From contig ARYC01000025.1 in NCBI GenBank assembly GCA_000711775.1, forward strand, positions 1 through 64,000: a stretch of DNA of 64,000 bases, in the 5' to 3' direction. This document shows positions 22,391-32,499 of this stretch, piece by piece (the first letter of the stretch is position 1; every line of letters starts with the position of its first letter). Source of the DNA: Oxytricha trifallax (lineage: Eukaryota > Ciliophora > Spirotrichea > Sporadotrichida > Oxytrichidae). A program made the translations under genes and the position numbers. The notes beneath the pieces are model-generated. The model did no database searches. It worked only from the letters and a program-made list of their open reading frames with translations, and had not been told where the DNA came from.

Positions 22391-23685
22391 ATTGAGCCTC
22401 AAGGAGCTTCAAAAGAAGTAACGAGCAAAGCGAGGCAATTAGCAGGAGCGATATTGGTAGTAATTCAAATTTTAACATTATATCCGAGAGATTGAGCAAA
22501 GCGGGATTAACTGGAGCGTTTGTTGATAAGTTTGAAGACTTGGGTATAGTGTTTTTTGTCTTTGAGGAATGGGTCTGATGCACAGAAGGATAGCTGATAC
22601 TCAAATGTTGTATTTAATTTATTAGTCCCTAAGAATCTACTATAAAACTTCTCTTTATGGGGTATACCCTGCTAAATTTTTAATCTAAATTTATCGCGAA
22701 GCAGCTCACAAAAAATTATTTTTGATGACTTCCTTCCCTATTAAAAATCTTACTATATTTCTAAAGTTTTAATATTTTTAGAGAGATTGTTTTTAAATAT
22801 CAGTGCAATATTCAGAAGTTTATATCATTATTACTTATTTCATTTTTGCGTTTAGCAATGAATCCGAGAAGTAAAGTGTAATGGTTAGAGCCTAAGAAAA
22901 ATAAAAAACCTAAAGATCTTATTCGTTGAATAAACTAATACAATGTCTTGTTTGCTGTGAGATTTTGTACTTTTAAATTTCTCAGTTTTTATTATTCTCT
23001 TTATTTTAATACATTAATAATAGTTGCATCTGATTAAAGAATTGATTGATGCTCAAGGAGACATAAGGAAGTTTTTATCTAAAAATCTCCATTTTTTTAA
23101 TAATTAAAAGTAATTTAAAAAATATTTAAGTTTTTAATTAATTAATCTAACCTTCATATTATTATGAACTTCGAGAGTCATCGTTTAAAACAGTGTCTCT
23201 CGAGGATTTAAAATATTAAAATTTTTTATCAACATTTTTTTCAATAATTTTCAATATTTTCAAATAAATTACTCTATATCTAAAAGGAAATACGATAATT
23301 CCTAATAGAATTAGAACATTTTTCTATCTTAAGTTAAAATATCATTTTTTACCACTAAGTTGAATTAAGGAATCCTAATAAGGCACCCTAAAAATCCTAA
23401 TGGATTTATGACTATATCCTTAAGGATTTAATTAAGTAAAATAAGAAAAAAAATTATTTTATTAGAGAAGTTAATATATGATTATTTTTAACAATAACTT
23501 ATTTATGCTTTAAAAAATTAAAAAATCCTCGAGAGACACTGTTTTAAACAATGACTCTCGAAGATAAAAAACTTAAATCAACATATAATCTAGCTTTAAA
23601 GCTATCATAATTTTAACATCTTAATGAAACTTAAAACACTATATGTTAAAGCAGCTGCAGAAAAAGTGTGTCTGGCTGCAACTAT

Positions 23686-23873
23686 TGTAATTGAATTTTT
23701 TTAAAAATAGCATGCCTTTTTAAGATAAACTGAAGATTAATAATTAATTCATTAATTGTTGTTAAATTTAGTAATATCTTATAAATTATTTATTTTAAAT
23801 ATAGAACAATTAATGAATTAATTATTAATCTTCGGTTTATCTTAAAAAGGTATGCTATTTTTAAAAAAATTCA
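23686..23873. mobile_element. 188-bp MITE inside the palindrome
   Basis: Inverted repeats of about 70 bp (TTGAATTTTTTTAAAAATAG at the left, its complement at the right) around a short spacer. The left arm of the large palindrome continues AATAATAGTTGCA where the right arm is cut by this element, so it entered after the palindrome formed. Confidence 0.7.
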
Positions 23874-24497
23874 ATGTATTAAAATAAAGAGAATAATAAA
23901 AACTGAGAAATTTAAAAGTACAAAATCTCACAGCAAACAAGACATTGTATTAGTTTATTCAACGAATAAGATCTTTAGGTTTTTTATTTTTCTTAGGCTC
24001 TAACCATTACACTTTACTTCTCGGATTCATTGCTAAACGCAAAAATGAAATAAGTAATAATGATATAAACTTCTGAATATTGCACTGATATTTAAAAACA
24101 ATCTCTCTAAAAATATTAAAACTTTAGAAATATAGTAAGATTTTTAATAGGGAAGGAAGTCATCAAAAATAATTTTTTGTGAGCTGCTTCGCGATAAATT
24201 TAGATTAAAAATTTAGCAGGGTATACCCCATAAAGAGAAGTTTTATAGTAGATTCTTAGGGACTAATAAATTAAATACAACATTTGAGTATCAGCTATCC
24301 TTCTGTGCATCAGACCCATTCCTCAAAGACAAAAAACACTATACCCAAGTCTTCAAACTTATCAACAAACGCTCCAGTTAATCCCGCTTTGCTCAATCTC
24401 TCGGATATAATGTTAAAATTTGAATTACTACCAATATCGCTCCTGCTAATTGCCTCGCTTTGCTCGTTACTTCTTTTGAAGCTCCTTGAGGCTCAAT

Positions 24498-24868
24498 TCA
24501 AACGAAAAACTAAAGTGGGAGGCTTACATCAGTCATCAATGTTCTTAGAGTGCCTTATTCTTGTTGATTTAGATCTTGAACTTATTGGTGAGTGTTGGTT
24601 ATTGATATTTTAGTTTCTATCTGGAGCGATGATTTCAAAGGATATAAGTGAACTTTACTAACAGGAGTTGTCTAATTTCTTCTGAAATTTATGTTTTCAA
24701 ATTTGCAAACTGTAGCTTCAGCATAAACATCAGAAGGTAGATTTAACTGCAGTAACATATTTCTAATATTTCTACAACATCCTTTGTTACCTCTTGAACC
24801 CTTAAATCCTAAAGCAATTTTAAAGATTTTTGCTTTACCAGGTTTTTTGCCAACACCCCTTTTGGATC
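24498..24868 (-). CDS. Mirror copy of the basic ORF in the right arm
   Basis: Inverted duplicate of 22020-22390 with the same reading frame and stop. The two copies face each other across the centre of the palindrome. Confidence 0.4.
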
Positions 24869-26068
24869 ATTAATATTATCTCTTGTGGCTCCAACGAGGT
24901 ATGCTAACTGAGCATTGATGACAATTTTCACTTGAAAGTCGCTAAGTGGCCATCAATTATCTGATAAAGTAATCATTAATCCATCTGAAAAAAATATTAT
25001 AAACTTATTCTATTACTTGGTGTAGAAATATATTTTGAATATTTATCTTTTTAATTAGATTAATTCCAAATTTTTAACAAATTCGACCTTATAATATTTG
25101 GATTGTTCTTGCCGACTTAGGATGAACTAAATTCTCATTCTTAAAAGCCTTACGATGTGAACAGAAAAAGCTTTTAAGTCTAATGAATTTAGGATGATAG
25201 AGATACCTAACTTCCCTGAAATATCAGTGACAAACTTTTATGAAGATGCTATGAGTGATCTGGATGCAGCTCTTTACTTTCCATCAAAGCTACATCTCTC
25301 TAATAAGTTGCCAGAGAGAAAATTCTTCTTTGGTGTTCTTTCAACTCTGAAACCTGAATTCTTAAAAAAGTTATTTTAGAAGCTCATAAGAAACGCTATA
25401 GCATCTCTCCTTAAGAAAAAGGGAAGAAATGTATTAAAATATGTGAACCCTGCTTGTAAGAACTTCAAAAGCATCCTTTCATCTCAAGCAAGCTTAGTCT
25501 TATAACTTTATAGAAAAACCTGGTACTGCGATATACTTAATGAAAGAGCGCAGCAAATTAAACAGAGAGAGAAAGTCTCAATTAAAGCATGAATTGAATA
25601 AGAGACTCTTCAAGGATTTTTAAAAGCATGACGAGATTAACATTGATGCAGGGGATGACACTAAGAGAAGAAACATAGGCCCAAGCAAGCCTTAAGAGGA
25701 AAAAAAGAAAGAGAAGTCAAATCCCTTTACGGGAAAATTTAATATGTGAACTTATTCATTCGCTTAAATCTAAAACTTATTTATAAACACAAAATCTCCC
25801 TTCTCTTGCGCATACTTTAGCTTTCTCATCGCTGACTCTCTTAGCAGCACTCTTAATAAAATCGACTGTATCTATCTTAAAATCATGCATCAGATGGTAG
25901 AGCAGCAATTTCTTATAATGACCTTTCAATAACTCCCAATATAAATCAATTCCATTGAACTAAGGGCTGTAAGGAACATTATATACACGTTTTATATTTA
26001 GCCTTTCACATTCCTTCCTTGAGTCTTTAGTTTTATGAACTGACAAATTATCAACGAATAAAATAATC

Positions 26069-26838
26069 GGGGGGGGGGGAGTTTCTTGCACTGGTTTATG
26101 ATTTAAAAAAATTTAGGGAAGTTTCCTGCACTTTTTTTTAAAAAATTTTTATTATTAAATTAATCTTTATAATAACTATCAACCAACTTCCGAACTATTT
26201 TCTTGATATAATTATACTTTATATATTAATCAATTTGTCAATATATCTCTTCAGATTCCAACAACTCTGACATATTTCATCTGATATTTGTTGGTTTCTG
26301 TATCTTAACCATTATAATCTTCTCTCTGTACTCATAGTAATTCCAAGTATTTATGATTTATAATATGTAAACTTTAAATTTAATCAAAAACTAAATATAT
26401 TAAAAAGTATTCTTATAGATCAAACACAGGTGGAGATAGAGCACTCATTAAAAATGTAAGTTACAAAAAACATATCTTTAATTTTTTTTTTATAGTGGTC
26501 CTACCTGGTAAGACCACAGGTGCAGCTGGACTGGTGCTTCGCAGAGTGACAGAGAGAGCAGACATAGAAGTTAAATATGACGATGAAGATGAAGAAGTGG
26601 ATGATGGACAGGAAGAATAGCACTAATCAGAGAGATTTCCATTTTTGATTTTCGGAATAAGTATTAGTATTAATGTTATTAAAATAATTAATTAATTAAA
26701 GTTTTCGTATTATAAATCATAATTGTATTAAATTGTTATTGAAATTCTAATTCAATTTATCTTATTCTTTACATTCCTATATAATGTTTTTTTTTTTAAT
26801 TTTACATAAATTAAAAAAGTGCAGAAAACTTCCCCCCC
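26069..26838. mobile_element. G-rich-ended element 2 (0.77 kb) in the transposase
   Basis: Starts G11 AGTTTCTTGCACTGG with an inner copy GGGAAGTTTCCTGCAC (26113-26128) and ends GTGCAGAAAACTTC7. AATAATC flanks it (26062-26068, 26840-26846). The left 270 bp equal the right end of element 1. The interior is the 390-bp block 26348-26737, also present at 28383-30218. Non-autonomous. Confidence 0.85.
26348..26737 (+). mobile_element. 390-bp inverted-repeat element carrying an exon-like ORF
   Basis: Inverted ends (TTATGATTTATAATA and TATTATAAATCATAA) enclose a plus-strand open stretch: a 40-nt intron-like segment GTAAGTTAC...TTTATAG (26457-26496), then LVLPGKTTGAAGLVLRRVTE, RADIEVKYDDEDEE and a Gln/Glu tail. 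The acidic tail and the GT-AG segment look like the 3' end of a real gene picked up by a small element. The second copy at 28383-30218 is split by the Merlin element. The gene family is not recognised. Confidence 0.55.
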
Positions 26839-27709
26839 GAATAATCTCTTTGTCAGCATACTTATCTCTGAGTTATTGCAATAACTTAAGATATTATTCA
26901 GTCTTTATAGAGCGAGGGTGAATAACATAAGTCTCGAGGCAATATATTTACTTATTTCAGCAAGAATAGCATGAGTTTACACCTTTACTTTTTAGTCATA
27001 AATTTCTATATTACTATACCTCTTGTACCAAGACCTTGATATAAAGGTATTTAATGTAAATAAAGCTTCATCAGCATGTATGAACTTTATATTATGCTCT
27101 TAAGACCTCTGCATTTAATCGAATATATAATTTAAATTAGTCTTATAAAATGGAACATTAAAGTCAATCACTCTCTTAATGCGATTGACTGTCTTGTAAG
27201 ATATTCCGTTCTTTTTATATATGTTAGCTATCGATTAAGCAGATATGTGAAGCTCAGGAAATTGGCGATGAAACATCACAGCCCTCTAGGCTAGAGAGAA
27301 ATGAGCCTAGTATTTAAGAGTCTTATCATTTATAAGAAAATCAGTATGATGCTGCTAAAATTTTAAGGGTCTCTTAGGATTAGAATTAAGATTCTATCTC
27401 TTTAAATTCAATGCTAGTAGAAAGTGAGACCTAGCAGTAGCAGGAGATTTATGGAGAAGTCTTGCAAAAGATGTGTAATTTAAAATAGGTCTGAGTTGAT
27501 CACTATAATCATCGCATCCATAACGCAACTTAAAAAATAAATCATTATACCACTGTCATAATCTGACCTCAAGATTCACTTAAATTACTAATATTTTAAC
27601 ATTAAACCCCTACATAAACCCTATTAAAACCCTAATAAAGTATGCACTAATAGTCTACTTTTATCAATAAAAAAATCAATCAAACAACTTCAGGGGTTTT
27701 GGGGTTTTA

Positions 27710-28100
27710 AATGCAGCCTACAATTGTAGTGTAAACCTAATTCTAAAATTAAACTACTTTGCTGCTTTAGCAACAGCAAAATTTTCAGTGTGAGATTTCT
27801 AGTGTTAATAATTATCAGGATTCAATAGTAAATTAAAATAGCAGCTTGAGGGTTGGTAGTTAAATCTCATACTCAAATAAAATCAATCATTTCCAAGTAA
27901 TAACTACTTAACTATACACTTAGACCACTCACCGTCATCGTTGAAACCAAGATCTGACTCTACAGCTAGTTTGAATCTAAGTATATTTTAGCAGCTCTTC
28001 TCATAAAATTCAAAGATGGAGGTGCTTCTCTCTTCCTTATGAGACCTATCCTATATTATTTTGCATCCATGATTATGCTGCTATCTATAACAAATTCATA
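27710..28100 (-). CDS. Piece of a host gene upstream of the composite TBE insertion
   Basis: Minus frame EERSTSIFEFYEKSCQNIL, LAVESDLGFNDDGEWSK, FNLLLNPDNYQHQKSH, AVAKAAKQFNFRIRF, running into the TBE border with the AAT in frame, then continuing at 18203-18158. One TGA at 27883-27885 (ND*FYL) interrupts it. The left limit (about 28100) is probably a gene-piece border. Protein not recognised. Confidence 0.5.
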
Positions 28101-28141
28101 TTATTAATTGTTAAGACTACATCTATAATATATTAAATACC

Positions 28142-28384
28142 ATTAGTCAATGAATAACGAAGATTATAAGTTAACGACAATTAAATTTAAATTTAATTTT
28201 TATTGGCGTAAATTAATTATGTTTGTGCTAAAACTATTGTCTCGATCAATTTTCTCTATAAAATAATCCAATGAGGGTGCGCAAATTTTATTTAAATCTA
28301 ATTATAATTAATTTATGCCAATAATAATTAAATTTTAATTAAATAGTACAAAACTCATAATCTTTGTTCTTAATTGACTAATTA
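28142..28384. mobile_element. 243-bp MITE, second copy of the 2669-2934 family
   Basis: Ends TTAGTCAATGAATAACGAAG and its near complement. It shares the inner arms (ATTGGCGTAAATTAATTAT) and, in reverse, the core CACCCTCATTGGATTATTTT and ATTGATCGAGACAATAG of the copy at 2669-2934. No coding capacity. Confidence 0.75.
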
Positions 28385-28624
28385 TGATTTATAAAATGAA
28401 AACTTTAAAATTAATCAAAAACTAAATATATTAAAAAGTATTCTTATAGATCAAACACAGGTGGAGATAGAGCACTCATTAAAAATGTAAGTTACAAAAA
28501 ACATATCTTTAATTTTTTTTTTATAGTGGTCCTACCTGGTGAGACCACAGGTGCAGCTGGACTGGTGCTTCGCAGAGTGACAGAGAGAGCAGACATAGAA
28601 GTTAAATATGACGATGAAGATGAA

Positions 28625-30087
28625 GGGGGTCTAAGTCGGTACCACTCAATTTTTGAAAACCTAAGTCGGTACCATATGAAAAATCTTTTTAAACCCAAAA
28701 TCCTTTATCGGTACCACTTAAAAATATTTTTTATTTTCATTCAATAAAATAAATATTTATTCTAAAATTATATTAATTTTTTTATTATGAAAATTTTTAA
28801 ACTTAATTATATAAAAAATTATAATGTAACGAAAAAAAAGACATCAAGATATTGTAAATACCGCTGATCAAATTATTCATGTTTTACAATTTATTAAGGG
28901 TATAAAAACAATATTAAAGCACTTTAAAATATTGGGATTCTTGAAAGAGATGTGAAATGCAATGAATGTTGACTGGATATGATTCTAAGATCAAGAAACG
29001 ATACACCTGATGAACTTTTATACCAATGTCAAAGATCTTGCAGGAGAAAAATTAATTCAGTAAATATTTTTAATTGACAAGCATTAACAACCAATTTCAA
29101 CTTGGTATTTATTGGTTTTTTATTACTTTGCAATTGGATATAGTTCAGCTCTTACTAAGTATAATTTAAATATGTTTAATTACAAATTAAGTCAAAAGAG
29201 AATAAGATACATTTTCTAAGATTTAAGACAATAAGTAGCAAAATATATGTATTTTTTTCACATTTAAAATGAAGAATAAATACTTAATGGAGATATTGAA
29301 GTGGACGAAAGTTTATTTACTCATGGAAAATTTCTTTATAATGAAGGCTAAATTTAACAGGAAATAAATAGTGGTAGAGTTGAGAGATTAATCTGATAAT
29401 TTGGTATAATATTAAGACAATCAAAAAAAGCTAAGGTTTACATTGTTAAGAACAGAACGAGAGAGGCATTATGGCCGTTAATTTAATAATACTCATAGAT
29501 AGGTTCAATTATTCATCATGATGGTTTTAGATCTTATTAAAATATGCCATTTAGAGAAGCAGGATTATAAAATAAAAGGTATGTCCATGAGGAATTAAAA
29601 TTTAATATGTTTAATCAATAATAGCAACAACAATAATAATAAAATGATGATGAAGAAAATGATCAAAATTATGATGAATAATTTGAAGAAAAATTTGAAG
29701 AAGAAAACAAATAAGGTTAAGATATTGAAATGTAAGATGAAGATGAAAATACAAGACCAGGAAATATTAGAGGTACAAATTAAATTGAAAGTTTATGGTT
29801 TTAACTTAAAAGATATATTGAAAATATTTATAGCACAGTAAGCGATGAATATTTACATGACTTTTTAATGGAGGCTCTTTGGAGAAGACATGTCAAAATG
29901 AAAAAAGAAAAACCAGATGAATCCTTAGCTGATATTTTTAATATATTATTACTTACTTAAAATTTTTGAATGAAAATAAAGAAATTTTTTTGTGGTGCCG
30001 AGTTAGGATTTTGGGTTAAAAATTTTTTTTCATATGGTACCGACTTTGGTTTTCAAAAAATTGAGTGGGACCGAATTAGACCCCCCC
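28625..30087 (+). mobile_element. Merlin (IS1016/IS1595-type) transposon, 1.46 kb
   Basis: Termini GGGGGTCTAAGTCGGTACCA and its complement ending C7. Each end has three spaced iterations of a TAAGTCGGTACCA-type word within about 100 bp, likely transposase sites. 8-bp flanks AAGATGAA and AAGATGAT (7 of 8 equal) fit the 8-9-bp duplications known for Merlin. It contains one ORF, a transposase of the matching family. The uninterrupted target is seen in the copy at 26348-26737. Confidence 0.88.
28940..29969 (+). pseudogene. Merlin/ISXO2-type DDE transposase
   Basis: N-terminal zinc-ribbon-like Cys pairs (KCNEC...YQCQRSC), then GDIEVDESLFTHGKF (first Asp), GSIIHHDGFRSYQ (second Asp) and GTNQIESLWFQLKRYI (Glu), all typical of the IS1595/ISXO2 group. 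Between second Asp and Glu lies an unusual Gln run followed by a 45-residue Asp/Glu-rich stretch. TGAs interrupt it three times, one exactly at the Trp of the W-x-F-G block (RLI*QFGI, 29394-29396). A frame change near 29260 separates the N-terminal part. Ends TGA 29967. Confidence 0.8.
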
Positions 30088-30329
30088 AAGATGATAAAGA
30101 GGTAGAATAGAAATAATCAGAGAGATTTCCATTTTTTATTTACATATTAAGTTTTCGTAATAATGTGATTAAAATTATTAATTAATTAAAGTTTTAGTAT
30201 TGTAAATCATAAATGATGTTTAATATTCAACCTTCATTATATCAAAATGAATTTTTAAATTATCAAATTATTGCTATTTATAAGTTATCAATTATATTTT
30301 ATATTAAAATATCTCTTAATGTATTTTAT

Positions 30330-30974
30330 AGATATTGTCATCTTCAATTTTAAAAAATAGTTCTATATTATCTTTTACTTTTTTAGTATCAAAATAATCT
30401 TCATTATCCCATTCCTTAGGTTCAATACTGAATATGAAATCGTCTTGGATATACCAGGAATTACTTTAGAGGCTATTAAATAATACTCTGAATTTGCTTC
30501 CCTCTTTAAAATTGTCGGGAACAACATCGGTGAAAAAGTCTTCAGCTTGAAGAAAATCATCTAAGAATGGCTTCATTTCTTTTAATTTCTCATATTTTTA
30601 AATAAGCTTTTCTTAATCTTCAAGAGCCTTCTTTTTTTCTTCAAGAGCCTTTTAATCTGCAATAGCTTCAGCTTTTAATTATTCAGTCGAGATTTCAGGA
30701 GGTATCTTAATAGCGTCTTATCCTACCATTTTATTTGTAGAACTTTGAGACTGTACAACTTTTAAATTTTACTCAATAGGTTGAGAAGATGGTGAGGGAG
30801 GACCTTGAATATTCAAAAATGGTTCAATGTCTGATTGAGACTTTTTGCTTTAGTTCACATCAGCAGATGGAGGATGAGATAGGGGATTTACTTATGCATC
30901 ATAAAGAGGTATAGTAATGTTGTTGGACAACGGAATCTATTGATTCTGAGAGTTTGCAGTTTGTGGGGTTTACA
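30330..30974 (-). CDS. Coiled-coil, Pro/Gln-rich protein, unknown function
   Basis: Starts MQTPQTANSQNQQIP at 30974. A Pro/Ser/Gln-rich N-terminus (GPPSPSSQPIEQN) is followed by a Lys/Glu coiled coil (EQLKAEAIADQKALEEKKKA) and a more ordered C-terminal part (DFFTDVVPDNFKEGSKFRV, FIFSIEPKEWDNEDYFD). No internal TGA. The frame stays open to the left into the mobile elements, so the true 3' border near 30330 is a guess; it is probably an MDS end. Confidence 0.6.
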
Positions 30975-31215
30975 TTGTTTTAAAACAAATAAGATATGAG
31001 TCCTAGATTGACTAGAAATTCTAAATATTAAATATAATTTAAGTCTGAAAATGACTCATAAACTGAATACAAATAAAATTTATTTAAGCAGCAATGGAAT
31101 TCGAAAAAATAAATTTATACTTTGCATTTCTGATGTCATCTAATAATTATCATGAAGTGTATTTGGGGTTTTAGAGTAATATTAATTTTTATAATTTTCC
31201 CGAATTCATATTTTA

Positions 31216-31927
31216 TCAATAATAATTTTTCATTTGATTCTTGGGATTTTAATGAAAACTACCTTCATTAATTTTAGTCTAATCTATAGGACTATAGTCC
31301 TTAGAAAACAGTGAAGATTTATTGTCTTAATTCTTGAGGTTAATCTGAAAGTTCAATTAGCTATTAATCTCCAAATTATTAGAAAATCTATTGGATATTT
31401 TATTCTATTATGAAAGTTTGTTCTATGTTTGGTGATTCATTGTCTGTTACTTTTGCACACCCTAGGGTTTATAGTGATAATTGTGATAGTTCTGATTTTA
31501 GTTTTGACTATATGTGATGCATTATTTATTGCTGTTATAGTTATTATAATTGTAGTTTTGGTACTCCTTTTCTTCGTAATAGTCACTGTCATCGCTCTCA
31601 TCACTGTCGCTATTGCTCAAGTATTGTCTTTCTTATTTGTTGAAAATGTTCTAAGTTTGACGGTTTTTATTGTAATTACTAGAACCATTGCCAAATTGGA
31701 AAAATAGATGCTACTATTGGCCTTCTTTCATCAGACCTCCGTTGTCAGTATTAAAGTCATTAGTTGTTGAATCATGATTATTGCTGTGGCCATGAGGTTA
31801 AAATGCTTACCGTTTTGGACAATTTGAGGTTTAGTTTTGTCAGTGTTGTTTGTCGGTGAATTTCGATTCATTAAAATTGAGTTTATTGTTGCAGTACCAT
31901 AGCTTGGTCTGCTCGCTTCTGAGCCAT
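31216..31927 (-). CDS. Asn/Gln/Ser-rich low-complexity protein
   Basis: Reads NDSTT-like Asn/Gln-rich sequence with a Ser/Asp stretch (SNSDSDESDDSDYYEEKEYQ) and many Tyr-Asn repeats, ending KNQMKNYY and TGA 31216-31218. Start assumed at ATG 31927 (or a splice acceptor TTTTAG just before it). One 1-nt shift near 31830 joins NSPTNNTDK to the rest. A 12/14 match of the 14-bp motif lies 152 bp upstream. Function unknown. Confidence 0.5.
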
Positions 31928-32078
31928 CTAAAAAAACAAAAGCAAATGTTATAAAAAATTAATTAATCTTGCTAGGTTGTCAAATTATCACCCATTTGAT
32001 CATTCTACATCTTTTTCTAGTTTCTCATGAATCTGCGATGCTGTCTTTGTTTCTTTTTCAAAGTAAATTTGGTGTTAT

Positions 32079-32092
32079 TGTAACAAACATAC
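32079..32092 (-). promoter_or_regulatory. Near-copy of the 14-bp motif upstream of the Asn-rich gene
   Basis: Plus strand TGTAACAAACATAC, 12 of 14 bases equal to the array motif, in minus orientation and 152 bp upstream of ATG 31927, close to the spacing seen in the array. Confidence 0.4.
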
Positions 32093-32477
32093 AGAAGTGC
32101 TGTCCCTGTCATCATATCTGTTAGATCACATATTATTACTAGATAAAATAAATCTCAATTTCATTCTAGCATCTTCAAGTTATTCAATTTAAACTCTTAA
32201 TATGATTTGGATCTTTCTTGCAACACATAACTTCCACTCTATATTTGTATCAAACTTCCCTTCTTTATAAAAATAGGTAATTTATATCACCATAGAATGT
32301 TCGAGTAAGTTAAAAACCGATGGTTACAATACAGAAACAAATATAAAAGTGTGGAAATATGTCCAGTCTTAAGACTTTCAAAACATGTTTTGAGCTTTTA
32401 GATATTTGAAGTATTAAAACAGAGTCAACAATTGGTATGAGATGTATGATTTAAAAGAATCTACATTTAAATTAACG

Positions 32478-32497
32478 GGGTCAGGAAACTTCCCCTT
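32478..32497. repeat. Solitary end of the G-rich family
   Basis: GGGGTCAGGAAACTTCCCC resembles the termini of elements 19526, 26069 and 59716. No partner end seen nearby; possibly a relic. Confidence 0.4.
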
Positions 32498-32499
32498 CA

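Larger units (their letters stand above)
21805..25083. mobile_element. 3.28-kb palindromic element in a TBE intron
   Basis: Two arms of 1,210 bp (21805-23014 and 23874-25083) are practically identical inverted copies; ends read AATTTGTTAAAAATTTGG. The central 0.86 kb holds a separate 40-bp inverted pair (23169-23208 and 23526-23566, core CTCGAGAGACACTG) and a small MITE (23686-23873) inserted near the inner end of the right arm. Each arm carries the same ORF (see 22020-22390). No transposase recognised. Long identical arms suggest recent formation or gene conversion. Confidence 0.85.
21666..25749 (+). pseudogene. TBE 22-kDa gene, interrupted by a 3.3-kb palindrome
   Basis: Start MESINYAMKRIQSQDLIGKF at 21666, running to the first intron (GTAAGTTCTTAAG...). 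The palindrome 21805-25083 sits in or at the end of this intron. Coding resumes at about 25097 (GLFLPT), reads MIEIPNFPEISVTNFYEDA and LSNKLPERKFFFGVL, crosses the second intron (GCAAG...TATAG, with GC instead of GT) and ends KFNMTGA at 25747. A frame change near 25110-25190 and the GC donor suggest decay. Convergent with the transposase, stops 6 bp apart. Confidence 0.8.
25756..27583 (-). pseudogene. TBE 42-kDa transposase, interrupted, catalytic Glu changed
   Basis: Same family as 52591-53654: MFHRQFPELHISAQSIANIY, HADEALFTLN (first Asp), FVDNLSVHKTK (second Asp), YSPQFNGIDLYW, where the third catalytic residue is Asp instead of Glu. Element 26069-26838 is inserted inside KEIILFVDN just before the second Asp; removing it with one GATTATT restores the frame. 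A further 1-nt shift lies near 26945 and a TGA near the N-terminus. Stop 25756. Confidence 0.82.
18204..27709. mobile_element. TBE: Composite 9.5-kb TBE with three nested insertions
   Basis: Left end 18204 starts C A4 C4 A4 CC; right end ...G4T4G4T4A (last G changed to A); AAT on both sides (18201-18203, 27710-27712) is the ANT duplication. Subtracting the insertions 19526-20824, 21805-25083 and 26069-26838 leaves about 4.15 kb, the normal TBE size. Gene order: 57-kDa (minus), 22-kDa (plus), 42-kDa (minus). All three genes are interrupted and carry further damage, so this copy cannot make its own transposase. Its termini (CTCTAAAGTTGTTTGATT after the telomeric block) match the fragment at 37050 rather than the 44610 and 52510 copies, so it belongs to another TBE subfamily. 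Confidence 0.93.
28383..30218. mobile_element. Second copy of the exon-carrying element, split by Merlin
   Basis: 28383-28624 plus 30088-30218 match 26348-26737, including the intron-like segment and AAGLVLRRVTERADIEVKYD. The Merlin element (28625-30087) interrupts the acidic tail. The right inverted end is GTATTGTAAATCATAA. Confidence 0.65.

Noticed and set aside
22275-24613. Two identical 109-residue ORFs starting MSISYPSVHQTHSS, inverted
   Set aside because: They are the antisense shadow of the other frames within the palindrome arms; identity comes from the palindrome, and the Leu/Ser-rich content looks antisense.
31429-31707. Val/Ile-rich ORF that looks like a membrane protein
   Set aside because: It is the antisense of the Asn/Tyr/Gln-rich gene at 31216-31927; AAT/TAT codons read backwards give Ile/Val.
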